The notes under the pieces are model-generated. The model was not told the origin of the DNA, searched no databases, and was given only the letters and a program-made list of their open reading frames with translations. The position numbers and the translations under genes are program-made. From Acidithiobacillus sulfurivorans (GTDB lineage Bacteria > Pseudomonadota > Gammaproteobacteria > Acidithiobacillales > Acidithiobacillaceae), in contig NZ_JAAOMP010000174.1 in the NCBI RefSeq assembly GCF_018853815.1, forward strand, positions 1-52,456: a stretch of 52,456 nucleotides of DNA, read 5' to 3'. This document shows positions 18,522 to 27,726 of this stretch, piece by piece. The first letter of the stretch is position 1. Every line of letters starts with the position of its first letter.

Positions 18522-19004
18522 ATGACCCAATCCAAAAACCATTCCCGTCGTCAGTTCATCGGAGGTATCGCTGCTGTTGCTGGAGTCGGTGCCCTGGCCC
18601 TCAGCAATCAGGGCAACGCCCAGGGCATGATGGGACCGACCAAAAACAAGGTAGTGTTTCAACTCAACAAGTCCGATCCGGCTTATATTCTGGACATCCT
18701 GCATAGTGCTGCCGTCGTCCTCGGACATTTCAACAGCGATGCTGATATTGTCATCGACTGCTTCGGACCCGGCCTCTGGTTGCTGGTCAAGGCCCCGAAA
18801 AACCATCAACATTACGAAAAATTCATTATGGAACAGGTAGAAAGCCTGCACATGTATGGCGTGGTTTTCAACGCCTGTGAACAGACCATGAAAACCATCC
18901 ACATCGACAAGGCAGATCTGATTTCGCAGGCAGTACCCGTGTTTAGCGGCGCGGTGGATCTTATTACCCTGCAGCAAAAGGGTTACGCCTATATCGCCTG
19001 GTAA
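18522..19004 (+). CDS. Tat-exported DsrE-family protein
   Basis: This 160-aa protein has a twin-arginine signal (HSRRQFIGGIAAVAGVGALA) and a likely cleavage after the NAQ region. The mature part has a DsrE/F-like fold pattern: KVVFQLNKSDPAYILDIL, DIVIDCFGPGLWLLV and ACEQTMKTIHIDKADL. DsrE-family proteins carry sulfur or act in sulfur oxidation. The cysteine at ~125 (FNACEQTM) could be the sulfur acceptor. Periplasmic location is inferred from the Tat signal. AGGAGA precedes the ATG. Confidence 0.8.
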   Translation: MTQSKNHSRRQFIGGIAAVAGVGALALSNQGNAQGMMGPTKNKVVFQLNKSDPAYILDILHSAAVVLGHFNSDADIVIDCFGPGLWLLVKAPKNHQHYEKFIMEQVESLHMYGVVFNACEQTMKTIHIDKADLISQAVPVFSGAVDLITLQQKGYAYIAW

Positions 19005-19010
19005 AAATGC

Positions 19011-19814
19011 TCAGTCCAGTTGCCGATGTTGCAGAGCGGGCAACTGCTTTCGGCAACTTTGCAGGTAATCCCTGTCCATTCCAGCCATCACCCATCCCGG
19101 TCCCTGTTCCATGCGGGCCAGAACCTGCCCCCAAGGGTCAATAATCATGCTGCCGCCAAAAGTCTGACGACCATTCTGGTGCAGGCCACCCTGATCGGCA
19201 GCCAGCACATACGCCTGATTTTCGATAGCTCTGGCGCGCAGCAAACTTTCCCAGTGGGCGGCACCCGTTTGTCGGGTGAAAGCGCTGGGCACCACCAGCA
19301 GTTCGGCACCGGCGTAATGACGATACAACTCCGGAAAACGCAAATCATAACAAATGGAGAGCCCCAGTTGACCCCAAGGGGTTTCTACCCGGACCGGCTG
19401 CTTGCCGGGTGCAATACTACGGGATTCACGATACGTTTCCCCACCCGCCAGATCCACATCAAAGAGATGAATTTTGTCATAGCGCGCGCGGCGCTGGCCT
19501 TCATTATCGTAAACCAGACAAGTCGCATGGCAACGCCCATCCGGGGCTGCAATGGGGATGCTGCCGCCCACCAGCCAGCAGCCCTGCTGACGCGCCTGAT
19601 CCGCCAGCCAGGACTGAATAACACCTTCGCCATCGGGTTCCATCAGCGCGAGCTTGTCCGTTTCATGGCGCCCCATAAAGGCAAAATTCTCGGGCAGCAG
19701 GATCAGGTTCGCCCCCTCACGGGCGGCCTCCCGGATCAGTCCTGCAGCTTGCTCAAGATTTTCTGAAGGGATATCCGAAGAAACCATCTGAATCACGGCA
19801 AGCTGAGCGTCCAT
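19011..19814 (-). CDS. Carbon-nitrogen hydrolase, Nit1/YbeM-like
   Basis: This 267-aa nitrilase-superfamily amidase has the Glu-Lys-Cys triad visible in LILLPENFAFMGR (Glu), YDKIHLFDVDL (Lys) and SICYDLRFPELYR (Cys). The Nit1-like pattern suggests hydrolysis of deaminated glutathione (metabolite repair). It starts 3 bases after the yhdP-like gene, so it is co-transcribed with it, an order found in many proteobacteria. Confidence 0.88.
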   Translation of the reverse strand: MDAQLAVIQMVSSDIPSENLEQAAGLIREAAREGANLILLPENFAFMGRHETDKLALMEPDGEGVIQSWLADQARQQGCWLVGGSIPIAAPDGRCHATCLVYDNEGQRRARYDKIHLFDVDLAGGETYRESRSIAPGKQPVRVETPWGQLGLSICYDLRFPELYRHYAGAELLVVPSAFTRQTGAAHWESLLRARAIENQAYVLAADQGGLHQNGRQTFGGSMIIDPWGQVLARMEQGPGWVMAGMDRDYLQSCRKQLPALQHRQLD

Positions 19815-19817
19815 GCG

Positions 19818-22800
19818 TTATTTATCCTTGGCTGACGATGACGATATGCGGGTAACCATGGGGTGTTCCCAAGAGCCCTGGGCACGATAATCCAATTTTA
19901 GCACCTTACCCGAATTCCCAAACAGTGCCGGGCCCAGAAGCGGAAAATGCCCCAGCAGCCAATCAAAACTCTGCAAGGGATAAACCTGCAAATTCAGATT
20001 CATTTGCTGATCAACCATGTCCAGGACCCCTGCTCCATGCATGGCCAGCGCACTGGAGTTCAGGCGAATATCCTGACTGCGTGCCAAACCCTTCCCGAGA
20101 ACAAAGCTTGCCGAAAGCTCATGAAAAAACAAACCCTCTCCAAATAATGGGCGGTAATCCAGGGTGAGCAGATCTTTCAGCAGGGTCGTTGGATTCACAT
20201 AAACCAGCCAGGACACATCCGTCCCCATTTTTTTGAGGCGGCCGTTTTTTATACTGGACTGGATCGTCCCTTGAAGATGCTGCACTTTCCATTTCCAGGG
20301 TGCGCCCGGCCAGGAAATTTTTCCCGTATACCGGGCTTGCCCATATTCCAGACTGTTCATCCCCACCGCTTCCAGAGCCGGGCCAATATTGTGGCTCTGC
20401 ACGGTTCCCTGCAATGTAGACCTGCCACCATCATGGGGCTGCCATGCGCCGCTGAGATCCCAGTGACTACCGAGCCATTCCCCTTGCAAAGCCGATAGTT
20501 GCCAGCCTCTTGCTGAGCGTTCTGCCTGCAAGGTCACCTCATTGGCGCGATGCCCCCGCCAATCCAGGTGGTCCATATGGGCGTCCAGGTCTAGCGGGCT
20601 ACCTGTGGCCCAGGCCGGAGAAGAAGGCACCCCGGAAGTCAGCCGGACAGACTGCAGATGTTCGGTCTGCGCAGGGCTGAGTATCAGTTTCTGCACATTC
20701 AGATGGATGGCGGCCGCTTGTGCCGGACCTCGTGCCGCCTGATAAGTGAGCTTGCCTGCAGACTGAGGGCTGCGCCAGTGCAAATGCCAGTTACGGCCAC
20801 GGGCCTCTCCCTGCATCCGGGTATGCTGCCAAACCTGCCCCAGCAGCTGCACTTGCTGCCAATGCAGGTCAAAACGAGTGGTTGGCAAGCTGCCTCCCAG
20901 GCCACCTTCCGGTAAGAGAGCGAACCATTCATCCACAGGCAGAACCTTACCCTGCCCATCTATCATCACGCCGTGGCCGGGCATTTTGGGAAGGGATCCC
21001 GCCCCCAGGCGCAGCGCTGCAGCCCGCCACTGCCAATGCCTACCTTTCCTTTTCCAGCTCAGCCGGGCTTGACCTTGAGCTGCGTGAACCGTCAGATCAA
21101 AAGCACGGTGCCAAAGCCCCTGTCCCGAGATGTTGACGCGGGACTCATCCGCATAATTCCAGTTAAAGGGTGCCGGGAGGGTACTTCGACTACGCTGTAA
21201 CCGGGTATCTCCCAATAAGCGCAGCCTGCCATTTTCCAGGGTTCCGGATACCTGGTAGGGAATCACACCATGCAGTCTGGATTGCCAGGATTGCGGCAGC
21301 GGTAACTGCCCGGCCTGCAGCGACCCCTGCAATTGCATCTGCAGATTCGCCCGATGGTCAAGCTCTTGGGCTTGCAAACTCAATTGTGCGGGGCCGCCAA
21401 CAAACTGACCCTGCAGGTTTTTGGCACTGATGGCATCGCGCTGAAAATGAATGGGTCCCGAAATGGATTCAGCTTGCCAGTTTCCTATTTTCATACCGGC
21501 CTTCTGCAAAGCAAGCACACCCTGTATCCGGGTTTTTTCATGATGAAAAGGCACTTTCAGGGCCAGATGCAACTGTCCTTCCCCGGAAAGTTGCAGGGGC
21601 AGTGTTTGCGCCTGGCTTAAAATAGGGGTCTGACGCAAATAAGGCAGCAGTTTTGCCATGGCCAGAGGCGTATTGATTTCTGCATACAGGGGCGATGCAT
21701 ATGCCGTATCCAGATTACCAATGGAAACTTGCGCCTCCCGTACCGGAATGCCAGCAACATCTCCTTGACTGCGAACGGTTAAGTCATTTCCAGTCCACTG
21801 CAAAAGGGCCTCCAGGTGCTCCGCATCGGGCCAGCGTGGCGCGTAATGCAAATGCACATTGTGAAAATGCGCCTGCAGATTCAGGTGTTCATGATTGCGG
21901 TTTTGGGGCAGACGCTGCCAGGGACCTTGCCAGCGCAAATCTGCCTTTGCCAGAGTACCACTGAGAAAGGCCCTGGAAAGCCAGCGCTGCAATGCCGGTG
22001 AAATTCCCTGATTCGGCAGAAAAGTGTTGATGTCGCGTACTGGCAGGTGCTGCAGTCGGGCTTGCAAATGTAATTGTTGTGGACCAATGCTGGCGGTTAG
22101 CCGCAAATCTCCAGGACCATGAACTAACAAAGGAGCAGCCTGCAAAGACCAGTGCTGAGCATTCCAGCGACCGGAAATATTCCCCGACACTTTTTGTAAA
22201 AACCAGGGATGCGCAAAATAACGCGGCCAAAATACATTCAGTTGGCGGCTTTGCAGGTGTAGGTTGAATTGTTGCGGTTGAAAATCAAGCTGGCCGCTCA
22301 ATCCGTCCAGGCGTGGAGCCTGACCCAGAGCGGGAATATCCAGATCGTCCAGCCGGGTTTGTAGTTGCCAGCCCAGCTTTTGGGAGTTCCGGATTTTTGC
22401 AAAATGTACCTGCATGTCCCGCAAGCTTCCGTGCCAGGATGATTGGCGCCAGTTTTGCCAGTGCGCTGGTAATAAAGGACCGACAATGTCCATAACAAGC
22501 TGAACCGGCAAGTTTTTGGCACGGAAATCACCCTGCAATCGCCCCTGCCAATGGAGACGCAACCGGGCGGACAAGGGCTGCGCACTGATCCCTCTGATTT
22601 GTGAAATCTCAAGCTGCCCCGAGTGGGCACGCCCCTGCCAGCGAAGCTGCCCTTCCACCCTGGTCGCTTTCCGCCCTGAAAAACCCGGATGTTTCCATTG
22701 AAAATGGCCGTCCAAAGCGCTGGGCAAGCCACCCTGCCAGACCAGACTGCCCTCTGCACTCAGCACTCCCTGCAGCGCAGGGAAACGGCCATCCAGTTCA

Positions 22801-23522
22801 TGCAACCAGGCTAAGGGCAGGCCATGTACCGCCCATTGCCCATTTCCTGCTGAGCGTGCTGACCGGGCAAAAATGCTCCGCACCGCGCCCGCGTACTCCA
22901 GACTGCCGCCTTGTGCCCAGTCGAGGTGAACCTGCATGTCCGGTCGTAAGCCGCCCGTACTGAGCCACTGCAAATGCAAGTCTGTTGAATGATTATTGTC
23001 CGGCAATTTGATCAAAAAATGTTGGATGTGCAGACGTGCTGGATCCAGTTTGAGATTAAAATGACCCTTGGATTGACCCGGTTTCAGTCCAGCCAGCTGC
23101 CAATGACCCTGGGCATTTTTGAGGAGTTTTACAGAACCACTGGTCACATCCAGTTTTCTGACCAGCAGGTCGCCCGCGAACAGCGGCAAGACAAAAAGCT
23201 GCAAGTTCACATCATTCAGGGACAAATCCGGATGGACGGCAGACCCAATCAGCAAATGCTGAAATTGCACAGTGGGTCCGCCCTTCCATCCGGTTCGGAT
23301 GGCACTCAGTTGTACGGGTTCCGAGAAATGCTGTATCAAGGCGCTGCGCAGATAATCCCGGAGCAGTTCCGGCCTGTATATAAAAAACAGATAAGCGGCA
23401 AGTATCAGCAGCAGTGCGCCCGCGACCAGCACTGCCAAAATCTGGGCGTACCCAACAGCCAGTCTGCGCAGAGACTGTCGCAGTCCTGCCTGATGCGGGG
23501 CATCAGCATGGGCATCAGCCAT
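19818..23522 (-). CDS. yhdP: YhdP-family AsmA-like envelope protein (TIGR02099 type)
   Basis: This 1234-aa protein has one N-terminal membrane segment (ILAVLVAGALLLILAAYLFF) and then a long periplasmic beta-rich part. The C-terminal region (LYGQ-like YGQARYTGKISWPGAPW, TLLKDLLTLDYRPLF) fits the YhdP group. In E. coli, YhdP with TamB and YdbH moves phospholipids to the outer membrane. It is first in a two-gene unit with the nitrilase-family gene. Confidence 0.85.
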   Translation of the reverse strand: MADAHADAPHQAGLRQSLRRLAVGYAQILAVLVAGALLLILAAYLFFIYRPELLRDYLRSALIQHFSEPVQLSAIRTGWKGGPTVQFQHLLIGSAVHPDLSLNDVNLQLFVLPLFAGDLLVRKLDVTSGSVKLLKNAQGHWQLAGLKPGQSKGHFNLKLDPARLHIQHFLIKLPDNNHSTDLHLQWLSTGGLRPDMQVHLDWAQGGSLEYAGAVRSIFARSARSAGNGQWAVHGLPLAWLHELDGRFPALQGVLSAEGSLVWQGGLPSALDGHFQWKHPGFSGRKATRVEGQLRWQGRAHSGQLEISQIRGISAQPLSARLRLHWQGRLQGDFRAKNLPVQLVMDIVGPLLPAHWQNWRQSSWHGSLRDMQVHFAKIRNSQKLGWQLQTRLDDLDIPALGQAPRLDGLSGQLDFQPQQFNLHLQSRQLNVFWPRYFAHPWFLQKVSGNISGRWNAQHWSLQAAPLLVHGPGDLRLTASIGPQQLHLQARLQHLPVRDINTFLPNQGISPALQRWLSRAFLSGTLAKADLRWQGPWQRLPQNRNHEHLNLQAHFHNVHLHYAPRWPDAEHLEALLQWTGNDLTVRSQGDVAGIPVREAQVSIGNLDTAYASPLYAEINTPLAMAKLLPYLRQTPILSQAQTLPLQLSGEGQLHLALKVPFHHEKTRIQGVLALQKAGMKIGNWQAESISGPIHFQRDAISAKNLQGQFVGGPAQLSLQAQELDHRANLQMQLQGSLQAGQLPLPQSWQSRLHGVIPYQVSGTLENGRLRLLGDTRLQRSRSTLPAPFNWNYADESRVNISGQGLWHRAFDLTVHAAQGQARLSWKRKGRHWQWRAAALRLGAGSLPKMPGHGVMIDGQGKVLPVDEWFALLPEGGLGGSLPTTRFDLHWQQVQLLGQVWQHTRMQGEARGRNWHLHWRSPQSAGKLTYQAARGPAQAAAIHLNVQKLILSPAQTEHLQSVRLTSGVPSSPAWATGSPLDLDAHMDHLDWRGHRANEVTLQAERSARGWQLSALQGEWLGSHWDLSGAWQPHDGGRSTLQGTVQSHNIGPALEAVGMNSLEYGQARYTGKISWPGAPWKWKVQHLQGTIQSSIKNGRLKKMGTDVSWLVYVNPTTLLKDLLTLDYRPLFGEGLFFHELSASFVLGKGLARSQDIRLNSSALAMHGAGVLDMVDQQMNLNLQVYPLQSFDWLLGHFPLLGPALFGNSGKVLKLDYRAQGSWEHPMVTRISSSSAKDK

Positions 23523-23663
23523 GATACCCGGTCGATGTCGGTGAAAATACTGAGGAAATACTTGAGGTTCCTGAATAGCACAAGAAAATATACGGGGGTT
23601 ACAGGGATCGTATCATAACCATCTTCAGGTACACTGTGAACATGCCCTGCCAAGGAAAGCCCC

Positions 23664-26570
23664 ATGCCCCAAAGACCTGTGCCTGAAAACCCAATAACTG
23701 GAATCCCAAAAACCGGGACTAGGTTACCCACCCTGATCACCGAAAGTCTCCGGCAAATCCCTGTAGACAGGGAAGCCATAGAAGAAATGGTCACGGTCAT
23801 CTGGACAACATTTTCAGAAACCCAGCGCAATAACCTACTGGAATATGGTGCAGGTTTTTTCCGGCATTGCTTGCAGGTTGCCTGCGCCAGCCCCTTTCTG
23901 CGCCAGTATCTGCAGTGTCATCCCCAGCATCTGTTCCTGTTGGCCAAGGGAGAAGTCACCCCGCTTCCCGACTTGAAAGATCTCAGCCCTGAGGCCTTCA
24001 ACACGGCACTACGGCGCTATCGGAATGCGCGGATGATTGAAATCATCTGGCGGGATCGCACGATGGGCGAGCAGATGCCGGAAACCGTAGCGGCCATCAG
24101 CGCGCTGGCCGAAACCTGCCTGCAGCAGGCCTGCACATACGCTCAGGCCTTATTGGCACAAACCTATGGATGTCCCAAGAACGATGCCGGAGAAGCAGTT
24201 TCTTTCGCGGTCATCGGCATGGGCAAACTCGGTGGAAAAGAGCTGAATTTGTCTTCGGATATCGACCTCATTTTCTGCTTTAGCGAAAATGGCAGCAGCA
24301 ATGGTCCCCGTTCGTTGGAAAACAGTGAATACTTCAGCCGCTTGGGGCGCTGGCTGATTCAGGCGCTGGACCAACCCGGCGCCGAAGGTTTCTGCTTTCG
24401 CGTAGACATGCGTCTGCGCCCTTTTGGTGATGCCGGCCCCCTCTGCATCAGTGCTGCCGCCATGGAGCACTATTATCAGGTCCATGGGCGGGGCTGGGAG
24501 CGTTACGCTTTCATCAAGGCCCGTCCCGTAGCAGGTAACCTGGATTTTGGTGCAAAAGTGCTGGAAATGCTAAGACCTTTTGTTTACCGCCGCTATCTGG
24601 ACTTTACCGCCCTGCAGGGGCTCCGTGAGGTCAAGGCCCTGATGGATGCTGAGCAGGGCGAAAGTAGTCATGACCTTAAAAAAGGACAAGGCGGCATTCG
24701 CGAAATCGAATTTATCTGTCAATCACTCCAGATCATCCATGGGGGGCGTACCCCCCAACTACGCAATACTAACACCCTCAGCACGCTGGATATTCTCCAC
24801 AAACTGGATCTACTGCCAAAATCCGACTTTCTTTTGTTGAGCAAAGCCTACTGTTTTTTTCGTAATACCGAGCACTGCCTGCAAATGGTCCAGGACCAGC
24901 AAACCCAGCAACTTCCGCGCAATGAGAGCGAATGGCAGCGACTGGCTTGCGCCATGCATTATGGGGATGTGGATGGTTTTCGGATGGATCTGGGCTCCTT
25001 GCGCCAGCAAGTGCATCAGATTTTTTTACAAACGCTGGCTCCGCAAACTGCGCATTCCAGCAATACACCGGAACAGGGGCGGCAACTCTGGCTGCATGCC
25101 CAAAACCATACTCTGGACATGCTCCCTGAGGCTCTTTTCCAGCAACTGCATTTTCCAAGCCCATCTGATAGCTGGTCACGACTCTGGCGCTTTGCCCATA
25201 GTCGGGATGTCTCTTTGCGGCTATCCACTGAAGGACGCCAGCGTCTGGATAATTTACTGCCGCAGATACTGGAAATGTGTGCGCATGAAGCCGATGGTGC
25301 AGCACTTCTCCAACATTTTCTGAACCTGCTGGAAGCCTTACTCAGCAAAGCCAATTACCTCGCGCTCCTCGCCGAAAACCCCCGCTATCTCCAGCATTGT
25401 AGCGCGCTGCTGCACAGTCCGTGGTTAGCGCAGCAACTCGCCCGCTTTCCCGTGCTGCTCGATGATGTACTCAGCAACAACCATCAGCCGGGGCAATGGC
25501 CGAAAATTCTCCACGCCCAACTACAATATGCGGAAGACCAAGAAGAACGCATGGATGCCCTGCGGCGCTTTAAAAATGCCGAGTTGGTACGCCTGGCGGC
25601 CAGCTTCTGGACACAGCAGTTATCCATCGAGTCGTTACTGAATCAACTCAGCGATCTGGCACAACTTACCCTGCAAACCGCGCTCGATTGGGCCCGGCTG
25701 GAAATGGAACGCCGCCATGGCCGGATCTGCGCTCAGGATGGACAGACAGCATCTTTTGCGGTCATCGCCTTAGGCAAGCTGGGTGGGCAGGAAATGGGCT
25801 TCGCCTCGGACCTTGATCTGATTTATTTATATGACGCCCCACCTGATGCAGAAAGTGACGGTCCAGCCCCCCTTCCCGCCTCCACCTGGTTTGCCCGCCT
25901 GGGACAAAGGCTCATCCACCTGCTCAGCACGCTGACCCGCGCAGGCATTCTATATGAAATTGACATGCGCCTGCGGCCCAGCGGCCAATCCGGCCCCCTG
26001 GTCAGCAGCATGGAGACTTTCAGCCGCTACCAGCACCAATCCGCCTGGACCTGGGAGCATCAGGCCCTGACCCGCGCCCGCTGGGTGGCCGGCGATCCAC
26101 AGTTAGGAGCACGTTTCGAAAAATTGCGTCATGCCATTTTGAGTTCCGGGAGAGACGCCGAGACCTTGAAAAGTGCCGTGCGGAGCATGAGAAAACGTAT
26201 TTTCGACAATAAAAACATAGCCCCAAAAGCTTTTCACCTGAAATTGAGCCCGGGTGGACTGACAGATATCGAGTTTCTTGTACAATTTGCTATGCTAGGC
26301 GCTTGCCCACAGCAGCCGGATTTGTGTCAGAATACCAGCACCGCAGCAGCCATCAGAGCCTTGATGCAATCCGGTGTTTGGGATCCCCAACAAGGTTCTG
26401 ATTTGCTGCATGCCTGGAAACTTTACCGGCAAGTAGAAAACGAACGCTGGCTGAACTTGCAGGAAAACAATGTACATGCCGATGATACCCCGCATTGGGA
26501 GGCTTTGCAGGACGCCTCAGAAAAGGTGCGGGTCATCTGGCTGGAATGGATTGGTAGTTATACAGATTAA
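23664..26570 (+). CDS. glnE: Glutamine synthetase adenylyltransferase/deadenylylase GlnE
   Basis: This 968-aa bifunctional enzyme adds and removes AMP on glutamine synthetase in response to PII. The two nucleotidyltransferase domains are visible: GMGKLGGKELNLSSDIDLIF in the N-half and ALGKLGGQEMGFASDLDLIY in the C-half, each with the metal-binding Asp-x-Asp. RLRPFGDAGPL and MRLRPSGQSGPLV follow. The ATG at 23664 has AAGGAAAG upstream. The ilvE gene follows 12 bases later. Confidence 0.96.
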   Translation: MPQRPVPENPITGIPKTGTRLPTLITESLRQIPVDREAIEEMVTVIWTTFSETQRNNLLEYGAGFFRHCLQVACASPFLRQYLQCHPQHLFLLAKGEVTPLPDLKDLSPEAFNTALRRYRNARMIEIIWRDRTMGEQMPETVAAISALAETCLQQACTYAQALLAQTYGCPKNDAGEAVSFAVIGMGKLGGKELNLSSDIDLIFCFSENGSSNGPRSLENSEYFSRLGRWLIQALDQPGAEGFCFRVDMRLRPFGDAGPLCISAAAMEHYYQVHGRGWERYAFIKARPVAGNLDFGAKVLEMLRPFVYRRYLDFTALQGLREVKALMDAEQGESSHDLKKGQGGIREIEFICQSLQIIHGGRTPQLRNTNTLSTLDILHKLDLLPKSDFLLLSKAYCFFRNTEHCLQMVQDQQTQQLPRNESEWQRLACAMHYGDVDGFRMDLGSLRQQVHQIFLQTLAPQTAHSSNTPEQGRQLWLHAQNHTLDMLPEALFQQLHFPSPSDSWSRLWRFAHSRDVSLRLSTEGRQRLDNLLPQILEMCAHEADGAALLQHFLNLLEALLSKANYLALLAENPRYLQHCSALLHSPWLAQQLARFPVLLDDVLSNNHQPGQWPKILHAQLQYAEDQEERMDALRRFKNAELVRLAASFWTQQLSIESLLNQLSDLAQLTLQTALDWARLEMERRHGRICAQDGQTASFAVIALGKLGGQEMGFASDLDLIYLYDAPPDAESDGPAPLPASTWFARLGQRLIHLLSTLTRAGILYEIDMRLRPSGQSGPLVSSMETFSRYQHQSAWTWEHQALTRARWVAGDPQLGARFEKLRHAILSSGRDAETLKSAVRSMRKRIFDNKNIAPKAFHLKLSPGGLTDIEFLVQFAMLGACPQQPDLCQNTSTAAAIRALMQSGVWDPQQGSDLLHAWKLYRQVENERWLNLQENNVHADDTPHWEALQDASEKVRVIWLEWIGSYTD

Positions 26571-26582
26571 GGAGAAGTAAAA

Positions 26583-27506
26583 ATGTCCATGGCGGATCGC
26601 GACGGTTTTATCTGGTTTGACGGCAAAATGGTGCCCTGGAGAGAAGCTACGGTGCATGGACTGACCCACAGCCTCCATTATGGCATGGGTTGTTTCGAGG
26701 GCGAGCGTGCTTATGCCACCCCCCAGGGGGCCGCCATTTTTCGTTTGCCGGAGCATACCAAACGGCTGTTCAACAGTGCCAAAATCCTGCAGATGGAAGT
26801 ACCGTTCACGGAAGCAGAAATCAACGCGGCCACCAAGGAAGTAATTCGCGTAAATCAGCTGGAGTCTGCCTACATTCGCCCACTGCTGTTCTATGGAGCC
26901 GAAGGCATGGGCTTATCTGCCAAAGGCCTGAAAGTCCATGCCCTCATTGCCGCGTGGAGCTGGGGCAGTTATCTGGGGCAGGAGGCCCTTGAAAAAGGCA
27001 TCCGCGTCAAGGTCAGTTCATTCAATCGTCATCAGGTGAACATCCACCTGTGCAAAGCCAAGGCTACCGGCAATTATATGAACTCCATGCTGGCCCAGCG
27101 CGAAGCTTCGTCCTGCGGATATGATGAAGCCTTGCTGCTGGACCGTGAAGGCTATGTAGCCGAAGGTTCCGGCGAGAACGTCTTTATGGTGCGCGACGGC
27201 ATTCTCTATACCCCCACCCTGACCAGCGCCCTGGAAGGCATAACCCGCGACACGATTCTCCGTTTTGCCCGGGATGCCGGTATTCCCATTGTCGAAAAAC
27301 AACTCACCCGCGATGAATTTTATATTGCCGATGAGGCTTTCTTTACGGGCACCGCCGCCGAAGTCACGCCGATTCGCGAAATTGATGGAAGAGTCATTGG
27401 TAGTGGCAGTCGGGGACCCATCACCAGCCAGTTGCAAAGCCGTTATTTCGAGACGGTCGCGGGACGTCGGGATGATCATCCCGAATGGTTGCATCACGTC
27501 GCCTGA
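26583..27506 (+). CDS. ilvE: Branched-chain amino acid aminotransferase IlvE
   Basis: This 307-aa PLP fold type IV aminotransferase performs the last step of Val, Leu and Ile synthesis. Typical features are LTHSLHYGMGCFEGERAY, the CKAKATGNYMNSMLA segment with the PLP lysine, GYVAEGSGENVFMV and FFTGTAAEVTPI. AAGGAG precedes the ATG. It forms a probable operon with glnE and the small zinc-finger gene behind it. Confidence 0.95.
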   Translation: MSMADRDGFIWFDGKMVPWREATVHGLTHSLHYGMGCFEGERAYATPQGAAIFRLPEHTKRLFNSAKILQMEVPFTEAEINAATKEVIRVNQLESAYIRPLLFYGAEGMGLSAKGLKVHALIAAWSWGSYLGQEALEKGIRVKVSSFNRHQVNIHLCKAKATGNYMNSMLAQREASSCGYDEALLLDREGYVAEGSGENVFMVRDGILYTPTLTSALEGITRDTILRFARDAGIPIVEKQLTRDEFYIADEAFFTGTAAEVTPIREIDGRVIGSGSRGPITSQLQSRYFETVAGRRDDHPEWLHHVA

Positions 27507-27509
27507 ATC

Positions 27510-27722
27510 ATGAAAAACGCCACTCACTGCTGCAACAAAGGGTTCACCGAGGTGGAACCCCAACAGTTACCGCTCTATTGCCCACAACCGGAGATGAGCC
27601 GCTGGAATGGTCACCCCCGGGTATTCCTCAAAATTGAAGAAACGGGCGAAGCCCGGTGTCCCTACTGCGGCACGCTCTACGTATTGAAGGGTGGGCCGCT
27701 GAAAAAGGCGGCAGGACACTAG
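27510..27722 (+). CDS. Small zinc-finger (zf-CHCC) protein
   Basis: This 70-aa protein has the CHCC-type zinc-binding pattern: LYCPQPEMSRWNGHPRVFL, then GEARCPYCGTLYVL. This domain also occurs in a complex I accessory subunit; bacterial stand-alone versions have no settled role. It lies 3 bases after ilvE, the usual neighbour of this family in related genomes. Confidence 0.85.
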   Translation: MKNATHCCNKGFTEVEPQQLPLYCPQPEMSRWNGHPRVFLKIEETGEARCPYCGTLYVLKGGPLKKAAGH

Positions 27723-27726
27723 TTCT

